Shown piece after piece: positions 1 to 8,259 of a stretch of DNA of 64,000 bases; positions within the stretch are counted from its first letter, which is position 1; each line of letters opens with the position of its first letter. The notes under the pieces are model-generated. The model ran no database searches and was not told the DNA's origin. It saw only the letters and a program-made list of their open reading frames with translations. The DNA comes from Alphaproteobacteria bacterium (lineage in GTDB: Bacteria; Pseudomonadota; Alphaproteobacteria; TMED109): assembly GCA_022825705.1 (NCBI GenBank), contig JAJDWH010000036.1, positions 186,001 through 250,000 on the forward strand. Reading direction: 5' to 3'. Made by a program: the position numbers and the translations under genes.

Positions 1-1
1 C

Positions 2-502
2 GCAACCCGAACCGTGTTTGCCGACGGCAATCCGGAAGCGGGGTTGATGCTGATCGGCGAGGCCCCCGGTCGCGAAGAAGACCGAATCGGTCTCCCGTTC
101 GTCGGATCCGCCGGCAAGCTCCTTGACCAGATGCTGGCCGCAATCGGCCGCGACCGGACCAGCGCGTACATCACGAACGTTGTGTTCTGGCGCCCCCCCA
201 ACAACCGGACCCCCACCGACGAGGAAATGGCCACCTGCCTGCCGTTCGTGCGGACTCACGTCGCCCTGGTCCGCCCGCAGGCAATTCTTCTGCTCGGGGC
301 GGCGGCGGCCCGTGTCCTGCTCGGGACCCGGCTGGGGATCAGCAAGTTGCGTGGGCAGTGGCGGGAGATTCCGATCGAAGGCATTCCGCCTGTCCCGGTG
401 CTCCCGACGTTTCACCCGGCTTTCCTGCTACGTCAGCCGGCTCGGAAAGCAGATGCCTGGGATGATCTTCGAAACTTGAAACGGCGGCTGGATGGGCCGT
501 GA
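2..502 (+). CDS. Uracil-DNA glycosylase, family 4-like (5' end outside window)
   Basis: Base-excision repair enzyme that removes uracil from DNA. The reading frame is open to the window edge and the first residues (ATRTVFADGNPEAG) read like the middle of a longer protein, so the start lies upstream; the GTG at 14 is probably internal. Visible family motifs are GEAPGREED with LPFVGSAGKLLD (uracil pocket), NVVFWRPPNNRTP, and a late FHPAFLLR carrying the HP motif. Members of this family that bind a 4Fe-4S cluster usually have a cysteine in the NVVKCRPP segment; here that position is tryptophan, while the later cysteine (CLPFV) remains. The cluster may therefore be absent, but the upstream cysteines cannot be seen. 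The family call is firm and the subfamily less so. Confidence 0.88.
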   Translation, partial: ATRTVFADGNPEAGLMLIGEAPGREEDRIGLPFVGSAGKLLDQMLAAIGRDRTSAYITNVVFWRPPNNRTPTDEEMATCLPFVRTHVALVRPQAILLLGAAAARVLLGTRLGISKLRGQWREIPIEGIPPVPVLPTFHPAFLLRQPARKADAWDDLRNLKRRLDGP

Positions 503-936
503 GCCCGGCGCACGATAAGCCGCTCCGACACGTCCTGACGGTCTGAAACTCCGCAGTTGCCTGAGTCGATCCCGGCAACGGTACAGGCGGTGCACGGCAT
601 GGCTCCCGGACAAGGTCTGGGTCGGGGCGCTGCCGCCGAGCATGGTCATCATGCCGAGCATGCGGAACCGGCGCCGGCCCCGGGGCACGATGAGGATCAC
701 GAGGACGTGGGTCGCGGGAGGGACGCGGCCGACGACCACGAGACCTACCCGCAGCAGGCTGCCGCCAGTCTTCGGCCCGCGAAATCACGGCACGTCCCAC
801 TGATCGTTTCCCGCCGATGGCGACCGTCTTGTTACCGCGTGAGATCAATCAGTCGACGCTAACTCAAGCGGCGTGCCCGGCGCTCCGAGTCCGACGCCGG
901 TTTCGGCTTGTCGGGTTCGGTGCCGACGCGGTGCGC
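503..936. other. Non-coding stretch after udg with a His/Asp/Glu-rich reading frame
   Basis: No convincing gene. One plus-strand frame (about 641-740) reads as a His/Asp/Glu-rich run (AEHGHHAEHAE, then GHDEDHEDVGRGRDAADDHE). Because an FtsX-type permease remnant follows directly, this may be a decayed periplasmic part of the same gene, but no conserved motif ties them together. Confidence 0.3.
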
Positions 937-1285
937 GCGTTCACGGCCATCCTGATGGTTGGAGGAGTCTTGTGCCTGTTTGCCGCGCCCGTTCAGGTAC
1001 TCTAGGAACGGCGGGTGGACCTTGCCGTCACGCGGGTGCCGGGCGCTACCCAGTTGCGGCTGTTCTGGCAGATTATGGCCGAGAGCCTTATATTGACGGT
1101 CGCTGGTGCAGGTCTCGGCTTGGCCACAGCCCACCGCGTGGCCCGGGGCGCGGGCCTGTGGTTGTGGGGAGCACAAGCAACTCCTGGTGCCCTTGGCCTG
1201 GGGTGACGGCGAGGCCCTGCTGGTCCTGACAGTACTTGGGCTCGGCGTCCTCGGGGCGCTGCCGACCGGGCGGCCTGAACCGACA
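937..1285 (+). pseudogene. Degraded C-terminal part of an FtsX/MacB-type ABC permease
   Basis: Pieces of the C-terminal FtsX domain are recognisable in order but in broken frames. A first helix (AFTAILMVGGVLCLFAAPVQVL) ends at an in-frame TAG (1003-1005). The same frame continues with ERRVDLAVTRVPGATQLRLF and the helix MAESLILTVAGAGLGLA, matching the conserved RRxELAxLRxLGATRxxLF segment plus the next transmembrane helix. The last helix (ALLVLTVLGLGVLGALPTGR) lies in a different frame, implying a frameshift between about 1171 and 1187. No intact ABC ATPase gene is nearby. The order of elements makes chance similarity unlikely; the family call rests on motif memory, not alignment. Confidence 0.6.
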
Positions 1286-1333
1286 TTCCACGGGTATTGT
1301 CTGGTGGTTGAGGCGGTAGTACGGAGGCCAGGC

Positions 1334-1699
1334 ATGCAGCGATCTCGATTATTCCTGGTTTCCGGATTCGCGGTGCTGTTCATGTGGGGGGCGGTTTCAG
1401 TCTCCGCGCAGCATGACGGGCAGGAGTACGCGGACCCCACGACGGTGGAGGCGCCCGCTGACGGTTCCAAGATCCCGCTCGCCAGTTCCGACCGCAGACT
1501 TCTCCTCAGCCTGATTGCTCCGCCGCGCCCCCTCTCCGGGCCCGGCGGGCCGGAGACCATGGTCGAGGTGGAAGCGCGGGAAGGGATCGACGGGGCATTG
1601 GAGCCGATCATGCCTGACGGGGCGTTCGAACTGGTCGGCGACGGGGTGTCGGCCGGACCCTGCTCTTACCGTCTGACCGACGCCCGTCGAGTTTCCTGA
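1334..1699 (+). CDS. Small predicted secreted protein, possibly a decayed DUF3299-type gene
   Basis: The frame opens at ATG 1334 with a good signal peptide (MQRSRLFLVSGFAVLFMWG, cleavage near VSA-Q) and runs 121 residues. The rest is low-complexity and not obviously folded. The tail (SAGPCSYRLTDARRV) resembles the C-terminal end of DUF3299 proteins, which often follow FtsX-type permeases in proteobacteria, and a permease remnant lies directly upstream. The middle lacks the rest of that domain, so this may be the ends of a gene with its centre deleted, or a short unrelated exported protein. No clear ribosome binding site beyond GGAGGCCAGGC. Confidence 0.35.
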   Translation: MQRSRLFLVSGFAVLFMWGAVSVSAQHDGQEYADPTTVEAPADGSKIPLASSDRRLLLSLIAPPRPLSGPGGPETMVEVEAREGIDGALEPIMPDGAFELVGDGVSAGPCSYRLTDARRVS

Positions 1700-1715
1700 T
1701 CGGCCGATCCTGGTC

Positions 1716-2492
1716 GTGTCTGTCCCCAGCAGTGAGTCCCATCGCGGGCGCGTCGGCCTGTTCGTGACCTGCCTCGCCGACTTGTTCAGGCCGTCGGTGG
1801 CTTGGGCGTCGGTGAAACTGCTGGAACGGGCGGGGTTCCGGGTGGAAGTCCCGGATCGTCAGACCTGTTGTGGCCAGCCCGCGTACAATTCAGGGGACTT
1901 GCGCACAGCTCGCCGCGTTGCCCGCGGGATCTTGGATGCCTTCGAGCCATTCGAGTACGTCGTCGCGCCGTCAGGGAGTTGCGCGGGCATGCTGCGGCTG
2001 CACTTGGGTCGGCTGTTCGCGTCGGAGCCGGACGAGGCAGCGCGCGCCGAGAGGCTTGCCGGTCGAACCCACGAACTGACCAGCTTTCTGGTGGACGTGG
2101 CCGGTTGGACCGACATTTCAGCCACGTTTCCGCAACGCGTGACCTATCACGACTCCTGCTCGTCGCTGCGCGAGATGGCGGTGCGTGACCAGCCTCGTGC
2201 CCTGTTGGCGCGGGTGGACGGGCTGGAACTCGTGGAACTTCCGGATCGCGACGCGTGCTGCGGGTTTGGCGGCACGTTCTGCGTCAAGTACCCGGACATC
2301 TCCACGAAGATGGTCTCCGACAAAACGGCTTCGATTGCCGGAACCGGTGCGGAGACCGTGCTTGCCGGAGATCTCGGCTGCCTCCTGAACATTGCCGGGA
2401 GACTGGCGCGTGAGGGGCGGCCGATCGCTTGCTTGCACGTGGCCGAAGTGCTGGCTGGCGCGGAGAACACGGACCCCGTCGTCCCGGTTTGA
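1716..2492 (+). CDS. lutA: L-lactate oxidation iron-sulfur subunit LutA/LldE
   Basis: Cys-rich (CCG-domain) subunit of the LutABC/LldEFG L-lactate dehydrogenase complex, which oxidises L-lactate to pyruvate and passes electrons to the respiratory chain. Two CCG modules are visible: an N-terminal one with TCLADLFRP and TCCGQPAYNSGD, and a second with YHDSCSSLREM and ACCGFGGTFCVKYPDIS. The length (258 residues from GTG 1716) is normal. The lutB ATG begins 2 nt after its stop, the usual order, and lutC follows. In Bacillus the operon is controlled by a GntR or FadR-type repressor; none is encoded nearby. Product confidence is high because all three subunits are present. Confidence 0.93.
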   Translation: MSVPSSESHRGRVGLFVTCLADLFRPSVAWASVKLLERAGFRVEVPDRQTCCGQPAYNSGDLRTARRVARGILDAFEPFEYVVAPSGSCAGMLRLHLGRLFASEPDEAARAERLAGRTHELTSFLVDVAGWTDISATFPQRVTYHDSCSSLREMAVRDQPRALLARVDGLELVELPDRDACCGFGGTFCVKYPDISTKMVSDKTASIAGTGAETVLAGDLGCLLNIAGRLAREGRPIACLHVAEVLAGAENTDPVVPV

Positions 2493-2494
2493 TC

Positions 2495-3916
2495 ATGTTC
2501 GACGGACGCGAGATCGCGCAGTTTCCCGAAGCGAGCGTTCGGGCTCTCGGAGACGAAAATCTGCAGGCAGCGCTACGGCTGCTGGGGGAAGGATTCCAGG
2601 CCCGCCGCACCGATGCAGTGGAGCGGTTCTCCGAGTTCGAGGATGCGCGCGACGCGGCCGTGGATGCGAAGACGCGCACCCTCCGTCAGCTGCACCTGCA
2701 TCTGGAGAACTTCGAGGCGCGCTGCCAGGAACAGGGCGGGGTGGTGCACTGGGCAGAAACCCCTGCAGACGCTCGCCAGATCGTGCTGGAGCTGCTGACC
2801 TCCCGCGGCGTGCGGGTGCTGAGCAAGGGCAAGACCATGGTGGCCGAGGAAATCGGCCTCAACGGCTTCCTGGAGGAACATGACATAGAGGTGGTCGAAA
2901 CCGATCTCGGCGAATACATCATCCAGCTCGCCGAGGAGGTGCCGAGCCACATCATTGCTCCGGCCATCCACAAGACGATGCCGCAAGTCGTCGAACTCTT
3001 CCGGCAGCACCACGACCAACACAAGGCGGAGCCGTTCCCTCGTCACACGCCCGCCGATCTGGTCGCCGAGGCGCGCGCCGTGCTGCGACGGCGGTTCCTG
3101 GAGGCGGATGCCGGCCTCACCGGCGCGAATTTCCTGGTCGCCGAGACGGGGAGTTCGGTCATCGTTACGAACGAAGGCAACGGCGACCTAACCCAGACGC
3201 TCCCGCGTTTGCACATCGTACTGGCCACGATCGAGAAAGTGGTACCGACGCTGGCCGACGGCGCGGCCATTCTGAGGGTCCTGGCCCGGTCCGCCACCGG
3301 TCAGGACATGTCCGCCTACACGACGATCTCGACTGGGCCCAGGCGGTCGACCGATGTCGACGGGCCGTCGGAATACCATGTGGTCCTGCTGGACAATGGC
3401 CGGTCAAGCCTCCTGGGCACACCCGCCGAGGAAGTGCTGCGCTGCATCCGTTGCGGGGCCTGCATGAACCATTGTCCCGTGTACGGCGCCGTGGGCGGTC
3501 ACGCGTATGGCTGGGTGTATCCCGGCCCGATCGGTGCGGCGTTGACCCCTGCCTTGCTCGGCGTCGAAGCCGCCCGTCATCTTCCCAATGCCTCCAGTCT
3601 GTGCGGGCGCTGCGAAGAGGTGTGCCCGATGCGGATCCCGCTTCCGAAGATCTTCCGGTACTGGCGGGCGAAGGAACACGAAGCGCGCCTGAACACGGTC
3701 CGGGCGCGGTTGGCGCTCGCACTCTGGGGCTGGCTCGCCGCACACCCTCGGCTGTATCGGCTGGGGACGGGGGCGGCAATGTGGATACTGTCGCAGCTGG
3801 CCGGCCGGTCCCGGCGTTATCGGAACCTGGTCCTGGCGAACGGGTGGACCCGATCGCGCGACTTTCCTGCGCCTGCCGGCAGAACGTTTCTCAACAGCTG
3901 GAACCGCCGGTCATGA
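2495..3916 (+). CDS. lutB: L-lactate oxidation iron-sulfur subunit LutB/LldF
   Basis: Large subunit of the LutABC lactate-oxidising complex. The ATG at 2495 gives 473 residues, the usual length; longer openings in the same frame overlap lutA heavily and were not used. The N-terminal two thirds form the LUD-like domain (SKGKTMVAEEIGLN, DLVAEARAVLR, TNEGNGDL). Two 4Fe-4S motifs follow: C317xxC320xxC323xxxCP and C370xxC373xxxCPMRIPLPK. The C-terminal part (about 390-473) is basic with a possible membrane-associating helix (ALALWGWLAAHP). The stop codon overlaps the lutC ATG, so translation is probably coupled. Confidence 0.94.
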   Translation: MFDGREIAQFPEASVRALGDENLQAALRLLGEGFQARRTDAVERFSEFEDARDAAVDAKTRTLRQLHLHLENFEARCQEQGGVVHWAETPADARQIVLELLTSRGVRVLSKGKTMVAEEIGLNGFLEEHDIEVVETDLGEYIIQLAEEVPSHIIAPAIHKTMPQVVELFRQHHDQHKAEPFPRHTPADLVAEARAVLRRRFLEADAGLTGANFLVAETGSSVIVTNEGNGDLTQTLPRLHIVLATIEKVVPTLADGAAILRVLARSATGQDMSAYTTISTGPRRSTDVDGPSEYHVVLLDNGRSSLLGTPAEEVLRCIRCGACMNHCPVYGAVGGHAYGWVYPGPIGAALTPALLGVEAARHLPNASSLCGRCEEVCPMRIPLPKIFRYWRAKEHEARLNTVRARLALALWGWLAAHPRLYRLGTGAAMWILSQLAGRSRRYRNLVLANGWTRSRDFPAPAGRTFLNSWNRRS

Positions 3917-4521
3917 GTGCGGCACGCGAACGGATTCTGGGCCGTCTTCGGGATCGTCTGGGGGAGGGATCGGAGGAGTCCCCGCACCCATCGGCGGCCG
4001 CGTCGGCGCGCGCCGGCGACGTGGGCGTGTTCTGCCGGCGTCTGGAGGCGGCCGGAGCGACCGTCGAGCGAATTCCCGAAGACGCGGTTCCACAGGCAGT
4101 TGCGCAATATCTGACGCAGCGCAACCTGGCTGCACGGGTCAAGGTGTCCCCGGCGCTGGAGAAGCTCGGCTGGGATGCCGAGCCGCTGTTGGAAACCGCT
4201 TTCGGAATCGCCGATCTCGACGATGCTGCAGCGGTCGTCCCAGCGGTCCTGGGGGTCGCCGAAACGGGCAGTCTTGTCCACGTTTCGGCCGGCGACAACC
4301 CGACCACCAACCATTTCCTGCCCGATCACGCGATCGCGGTGGTGGCCGAAGACGCGGTGTGCGCCGACCTCGAGGCCGCGTTTTCGGCGGCGTCGGACAC
4401 GGCGATGCCGCGCACCGTCTGTCTGATTACGGGGCCATCCCGAACCGGCGACATCGAGCAGCGCATCGAGCTCGGAGCGCATGGTCCGCGATCGCTTCAC
4501 GTCTTGGTGACCAGGAAATGA
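3913..4521 (+). CDS. lutC: LUD-domain lactate utilization protein LutC/LldG
   Basis: Third member of the lactate-oxidation complex, a LUD-domain protein without iron-sulfur cysteines. The ATG at 3913 overlaps the lutB stop as ATGA and gives 202 residues, matching the family. Diagnostic segments are GIADLDDAAA (the family's usual xGVTxADxAIAETG region), GVAETGSLVH, LPDHAIAVV and CLITGPSRTGDIEQ near the end, with the final LHVLVTRK. The stop codon in turn overlaps the ATG of the smr gene. Its exact biochemical role in the complex is not settled in the literature. Confidence 0.93.
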   Translation: MSAARERILGRLRDRLGEGSEESPHPSAAASARAGDVGVFCRRLEAAGATVERIPEDAVPQAVAQYLTQRNLAARVKVSPALEKLGWDAEPLLETAFGIADLDDAAAVVPAVLGVAETGSLVHVSAGDNPTTNHFLPDHAIAVVAEDAVCADLEAAFSAASDTAMPRTVCLITGPSRTGDIEQRIELGAHGPRSLHVLVTRK

Positions 4522-5039
4522 CGCGCTTCAAGCGCCGCACGTCCTCGATCGCGACTCCGGAGGAGATTGCGGAATTCGAGGCCAGCCTGAAGCGGCCGCA
4601 CTCGCAGGCGGCGCGCGGCAGTCTCCTCGTCCCCGCCGCCCCCGGCACGCCCCCGGTGCGCCCGACGGTGATCAAGCGAGCCGCGGTTTCGAAGCGGCCG
4701 CACAATGGGATCGATCGATCGACGCGCCAGAAACTTCGGCGGGGCCGGATCGCACCGACCCGAACGCTCGACCTGCACGGCTTTCGCGTGTCAGAGGCGT
4801 GGGTAGCCGTACGTGAATTCGTGCTGGACGCCCAGGCAGGAGGGCACCGCTGCGTCCGCGTGGTGACCGGGCGGAAGCTCGGGGAGGCCGGCCCCACCGG
4901 AGCGCTCAGAGAAGCCCTTCCGGAGATCGTCCGCTCGCCGGCACTCCGCGGGGTAGTGCTGGGTTGCGAACCGGCGCCGACACGTCACGGGGGTGACGGG
5001 GCATTTCACCTGCTCATCCGAATCCGCCCAACCCGGTGA
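4518..5039 (+). CDS. Smr/MutS2-C domain protein
   Basis: Small protein of 173 residues with a basic, probably disordered first half (several KRP/RR clusters) and a C-terminal Smr domain. Signature elements are [12 protein letters not shown] at the domain start, [13 protein letters not shown] at the usual TGKG-like position, and a final [13 protein letters not shown]. Smr domains nick or bind branched nucleic acids; in bacteria free-standing copies have been linked to DNA repair and, in some cases, RNA cleavage. The HGR/TGKG residues are only partly canonical (TGRK). Its ATG overlaps the lutC stop and its stop overlaps the parA GTG, so it is embedded in one transcription unit. Confidence 0.88.
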   Translation: MTRFKRRTSSIATPEEIAEFEASLKRPHSQAARGSLLVPAAPGTPPVRPTVIKRAAVSKRPHNGIDRSTRQKLRRGRIAPTRTLDLHGFRVSEAWVAVREFVLDAQAGGHRCVRVVTGRKLGEAGPTGALREALPEIVRSPALRGVVLGCEPAPTRHGGDGAFHLLIRIRPTR

Positions 5040-5839
5040 CCCGTCCGTCGGGACCGGCTCCCGGCCACGGGCGGGTGGTCGCGATCGCCAACCAGAAAGG
5101 AGGCGTTGGCAAGACCACGACGGCCGTCAATCTCGCCACGGCTTTTGCCGCTGCGGGGCGACGGGTGTTGCTGGTGGACATGGATCCACAGGGGAACGCG
5201 TCGACCAGCCTCGGGGTGGCGCTGAGAGACCGGAACCCCGGCGTCACGGAACTCCTGGAGGGCCGAACGGGACCGGCCGACGCAATCCGTTCCACGCTGG
5301 TCGACGACCTCCAACTTGTGCCGGCCACTTCCGCTCTGGCCCGGGTCGACGAGGTCCGTCCGCAGATCGATGCAGGACACCTGGGATCCGCGGTGGCCGC
5401 CTTTCGCACCACGCATACCGATATTTTCTTCGACTGTCCGCCGTCGTTCGGCTGGCTGACGCTCGGAGCGCTGGCGGTGGCCGACGGTGTCATCATTCCG
5501 CTGCAGTGCGAGTTCTTGCCGATGGAGGGACTCGCACAGGTGCTGGAGACGATCGAATTGGTGCGGGCGGGACCCAATCGGAACCTTGCGCTGGATGGCG
5601 TGCTCTTGACCATGATCGATGGCCGCACGAATCTCGCACGCGACGTAGAGCGCGATGTGCGCGAGCACCTTCGATCCAAGGTGTTCAAGACCGAAATCCC
5701 TCGGAGCGTGCGGGTTGCCGAAGCGCCTTCGGCCGGCGAGCCCGTACTCCTGTACGATCGGAACTCGCCTGCGTCGCAGGCCTACGTATCGCTCGCCCGA
5801 GAGCTGTTGACACACGAGGCGTATCGGATGCGGCCGTGA
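5036..5839 (+). CDS. parA: Chromosome partitioning ATPase ParA (Soj)
   Basis: Walker-type ATPase that moves ParB-parS complexes during chromosome segregation and influences replication initiation. 267 residues from GTG 5036. The deviant Walker A motif is KGGVGKTT (residues 21-28), followed by [13 protein letters not shown] (Walker A') and [11 protein letters not shown] (Walker B). The short N-terminus without a helix-turn-helix indicates the chromosomal (type Ib-like/Soj) class rather than a large plasmid ParA. The GTG overlaps the smr stop as GTGA and the gene overlaps parB the same way. In many alphaproteobacteria parA follows rsmG/mnmG; here it follows lactate genes. Confidence 0.95.
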   Translation: MTRPSGPAPGHGRVVAIANQKGGVGKTTTAVNLATAFAAAGRRVLLVDMDPQGNASTSLGVALRDRNPGVTELLEGRTGPADAIRSTLVDDLQLVPATSALARVDEVRPQIDAGHLGSAVAAFRTTHTDIFFDCPPSFGWLTLGALAVADGVIIPLQCEFLPMEGLAQVLETIELVRAGPNRNLALDGVLLTMIDGRTNLARDVERDVREHLRSKVFKTEIPRSVRVAEAPSAGEPVLLYDRNSPASQAYVSLARELLTHEAYRMRP

Positions 5840-6732
5840 CCCAGAAGACCGGTAGGACGCGGATGCGCCGAGGCCTCTCTCGTGGGCTCGAGTCCCTGGT
5901 GGCGGAGCGGGCGGCGACCGTAGACACCCGCACGGCGCCGGAAACCCGCGGGGCCGAGCCGGGGACGGCCCCGGACGCCACACTGCCCATCACCGACCTG
6001 GTCCCGAACCCGTTTCAGCCGCGTTCCGACTTCGATCCGGATGACCTCAACACGTTGGCGAGCTCGATCCGGCGTTCGGGCATGCTGCAGCCGATCCTGG
6101 CCCGCCCCGATCCCGTACAGTCCGGCCGCTATCAGATCCTGGCCGGCGAACGGAGATGGCGGGCCGCTCAGAAGGCTGGCCTGCACCGTGTCCCGGTACG
6201 GATTCGGGCTGCAAGCGATCAGGAGGCCGTGGGCCTGGCGCTGATCGAGAACATGGAGCGGGCTGACCTCAACGCGATTGAGGAGGCCGGCGGCCTGTCC
6301 CGTCTCATGGACGAATTCGGCTTTACGCAGGCGCAGGCGGCCGAAACGGTAAGTCGAAGCCGGAGCTACGTAGCCAATTCCGTTCGGCTGCTGTCGCTTC
6401 CGGAACCGGTACAGCAAATGATCCGCAGCGGCGAACTGAGTGCGGGCTCGGCCCGTCCGCTCATCGGGTCACCGGACGCGTTGAAACTGGCTCGCGTGAT
6501 CGTGCGGCGCGGTCTCAATTCCCGTGCCGCGGAGCAGCTCGTACGTCGTGAGCGTCGTGGCCGCACGCCGCCCCAGCGGGATCCGAATCTGGAGGAACTC
6601 GAACGGGAGCTCCAGGAAACGCTCGGAATGGAAGTGGCGGTGCGGGCCAGAGGTAACCGCGGCGAAGTCAGGATCCGCTATCAGCGCAGCACGCAGCTGG
6701 AAGAAATCCTCAGACGTCTGCGGCGCGAATAG
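5836..6732 (+). CDS. parB: Chromosome partitioning protein ParB (Spo0J), CTPase and parS-binding
   Basis: CTP-dependent DNA clamp that loads at parS. GTG 5836 overlaps the parA stop and gives 298 residues, normal for chromosomal ParB. The N-terminal ParB/Srx domain contains PNPFQPR and the CTP-binding GERRWRA (104-110), with [16 protein letters not shown] next. The central helix-turn-helix (about 165-190, [19 protein letters not shown]) recognises parS. The C-terminal dimerisation region includes [16 protein letters not shown] and ends in [11 protein letters not shown]. No perfect parS (TGTTTCACGTGAAACA type) was seen in the window; a partial match lies inside ftsK. Confidence 0.95.
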   Translation: MTQKTGRTRMRRGLSRGLESLVAERAATVDTRTAPETRGAEPGTAPDATLPITDLVPNPFQPRSDFDPDDLNTLASSIRRSGMLQPILARPDPVQSGRYQILAGERRWRAAQKAGLHRVPVRIRAASDQEAVGLALIENMERADLNAIEEAGGLSRLMDEFGFTQAQAAETVSRSRSYVANSVRLLSLPEPVQQMIRSGELSAGSARPLIGSPDALKLARVIVRRGLNSRAAEQLVRRERRGRTPPQRDPNLEELERELQETLGMEVAVRARGNRGEVRIRYQRSTQLEEILRRLRRE

Positions 6733-6748
6733 GCGCTGGAGGCCGCGG

Positions 6749-7756
6749 TCAGGGCCCAGCGATGCGGGCAATCCGGAGCACGGTTTCCCGCACGACTTCC
6801 CGGCCCGGCGTTCCGGTCCGCTTGCACGTCTCCTCGGCGCGCCCGAGGAGCCGCAACACGTGCTCAACGCGTTGCGTCGACCACTGTCTGGCTTGCTTTT
6901 CGACGGCCGATTTGCGTTTGAAATGGACGGGAGGCTGAAGGCTTCTGACGGCCTGAAGTGGATCCGCTGCCGCCGTAACGATGTGCAGGCTCTGAAAGTG
7001 ACGGAGCAGACGTCGGATCACCGCGATTTCACTCAGTCCTTCCTCGTGCAGTCGCCGGAGGGCCCGAAATGCGTCTCCGGCCCGGCCCAGCCCGACCGCA
7101 TCGGCGAGCGCGTCCGCCCCCAACATCGCATTGTCGCCGGACAACGCGGCGGCGGCTTCATAGTCGAGGGTGCCGCCATCTCCCGCGAACAGCACGAGTT
7201 TCTCAAGCTCGTTTCTGGTGACGCCGCGGTCACGCCCAAGGCGGACAACCAGGTAGGCGTAGGCATCCGGGTCGATCTTGAGGCGGTGCGCTTCCTGAAC
7301 GTCGCGCAGCAGCCGCTCGATCGTCCGGCTGTCATCCGCGTAGCAGGGCGCCGCTGTCGCGCCCTTGGCGCGTTCAAAGAGCTTGCGGAGGCCGGACCTG
7401 GGTCCGAGGTCGCCGCCCTGAACCAGGACCACTGCGTCCTCTCCCCCGGAATCGAGAAAAGACTCCAGGGCGGTGGTCACGGAATCGCCGGCGTGGCGGA
7501 TCCGGATGACGCGCCGCGTACCGTCGAGTGATATTTGTGCAGCTTCATCCATGAAGCGCACCATATCGGATGCGACGTCGTCGCCATCGAGGGAGACCAC
7601 CTGGAACGGATCATCCAGATCGGACGCAAGCGCTAGCGAAATCTGCTCAAACCGCTCGGCAACGAGACCCTGGTCAGGCCCGTACAGCAGGATCGCTCGT
7701 GGTTCCGGCGAGGGGTTGGAACAAAACCCCTCGACTTGATGGGCTTGCAGCTTCAT
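6749..7756 (-). CDS. holA: DNA polymerase III subunit delta
   Basis: Clamp-loader subunit that opens the beta sliding clamp. 335 residues with typical delta-subunit segments: AILLYGPDQGLVAERF near the N-terminus, DAVVLVQGGDLGPRSGLRKLFE in the middle, APCYADDSRTIERL, and VTRNELEKLVLFAG preceding the third domain. Its ATG overlaps the lptE stop (ATGA), and it is the last gene of the leuS-lptE-holA run, an order common in alphaproteobacteria. It converges on parB with only 16 bp between stop codons and no obvious terminator. Confidence 0.93.
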   Translation of the reverse strand: MKLQAHQVEGFCSNPSPEPRAILLYGPDQGLVAERFEQISLALASDLDDPFQVVSLDGDDVASDMVRFMDEAAQISLDGTRRVIRIRHAGDSVTTALESFLDSGGEDAVVLVQGGDLGPRSGLRKLFERAKGATAAPCYADDSRTIERLLRDVQEAHRLKIDPDAYAYLVVRLGRDRGVTRNELEKLVLFAGDGGTLDYEAAAALSGDNAMLGADALADAVGLGRAGDAFRALRRLHEEGLSEIAVIRRLLRHFQSLHIVTAAADPLQAVRSLQPPVHFKRKSAVEKQARQWSTQRVEHVLRLLGRAEETCKRTGTPGREVVRETVLRIARIAGP

Positions 7757-8259
7757 CCGGGCTGATCCGCACGAATCAACAGTGCGGCATCAGTCGCAAT
7801 GACGTTTGCAAGGACGTTCGCGGCGCGCTCCAGAGCTGCGTGCGAACCGATGAGCGTGCCGTAGATCTCATTGGGGATCACGCCGTGATTGGCGTGGGCA
7901 TCCCGTTCCGCGCCGCCGACCTCGCGGCCGGTGGAAATCTCGATCAATTGGTATTGCGCCTGCAAATGAACGTCGTAGCGGCGGACAAACGTCGACTGGT
8001 CGATGACCAGTGGTGTGCTCGTGGACAGCAGCGTCACCTCCAGTCGGTAGGTAGGGGCCGACGATTTCCCCGCGGGATGCAACCGTTCGACCAGCGCCCG
8101 GTATACCAGTTCGCCGGGCCCGCCTTGGATGGGAGAGACGTCGACCGCGCTGAGCGCAGCGTTGACAGAGGCCCCGTGAAGAGGTTCGAATCCACACCCT
8201 GAGGTTGCCGCGGCGAGCACGGTGGCCGCAGCCAGGCTCCTGAAGATCCTACCGGGCAA
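7753..8259 (-). CDS. lptE: LPS-assembly lipoprotein LptE
   Basis: Outer-membrane lipoprotein that plugs LptD and helps insert lipopolysaccharide. 168 residues from a TTG at 8259, chosen because it puts a short basic start (MPGRIFRSL) before the hydrophobic stretch and the lipobox ATSGC. The cysteine is followed by GFEPLHG, a very common start for mature alphaproteobacterial LptE. The mature part is beta-rich and ends in a helix ([28 protein letters not shown]). It overlaps the end of leuS by 11 bp and the start of holA by 4 bp. Identification rests on the lipobox, size and context, since LptE sequences are poorly conserved. Confidence 0.85.
   Translation of the reverse strand: MPGRIFRSLAAATVLAAATSGCGFEPLHGASVNAALSAVDVSPIQGGPGELVYRALVERLHPAGKSSAPTYRLEVTLLSTSTPLVIDQSTFVRRYDVHLQAQYQLIEISTGREVGGAERDAHANHGVIPNEIYGTLIGSHAALERAANVLANVIATDAALLIRADQPG

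Noticed and set aside
8183-8193. GGTTCGAATCC, identical to a tRNA T-loop arm
   Set aside because: It lies within the lptE signal/lipobox coding region (Cys-Gly-Phe-Glu-Pro) and no acceptor, D or anticodon arms fold around it.
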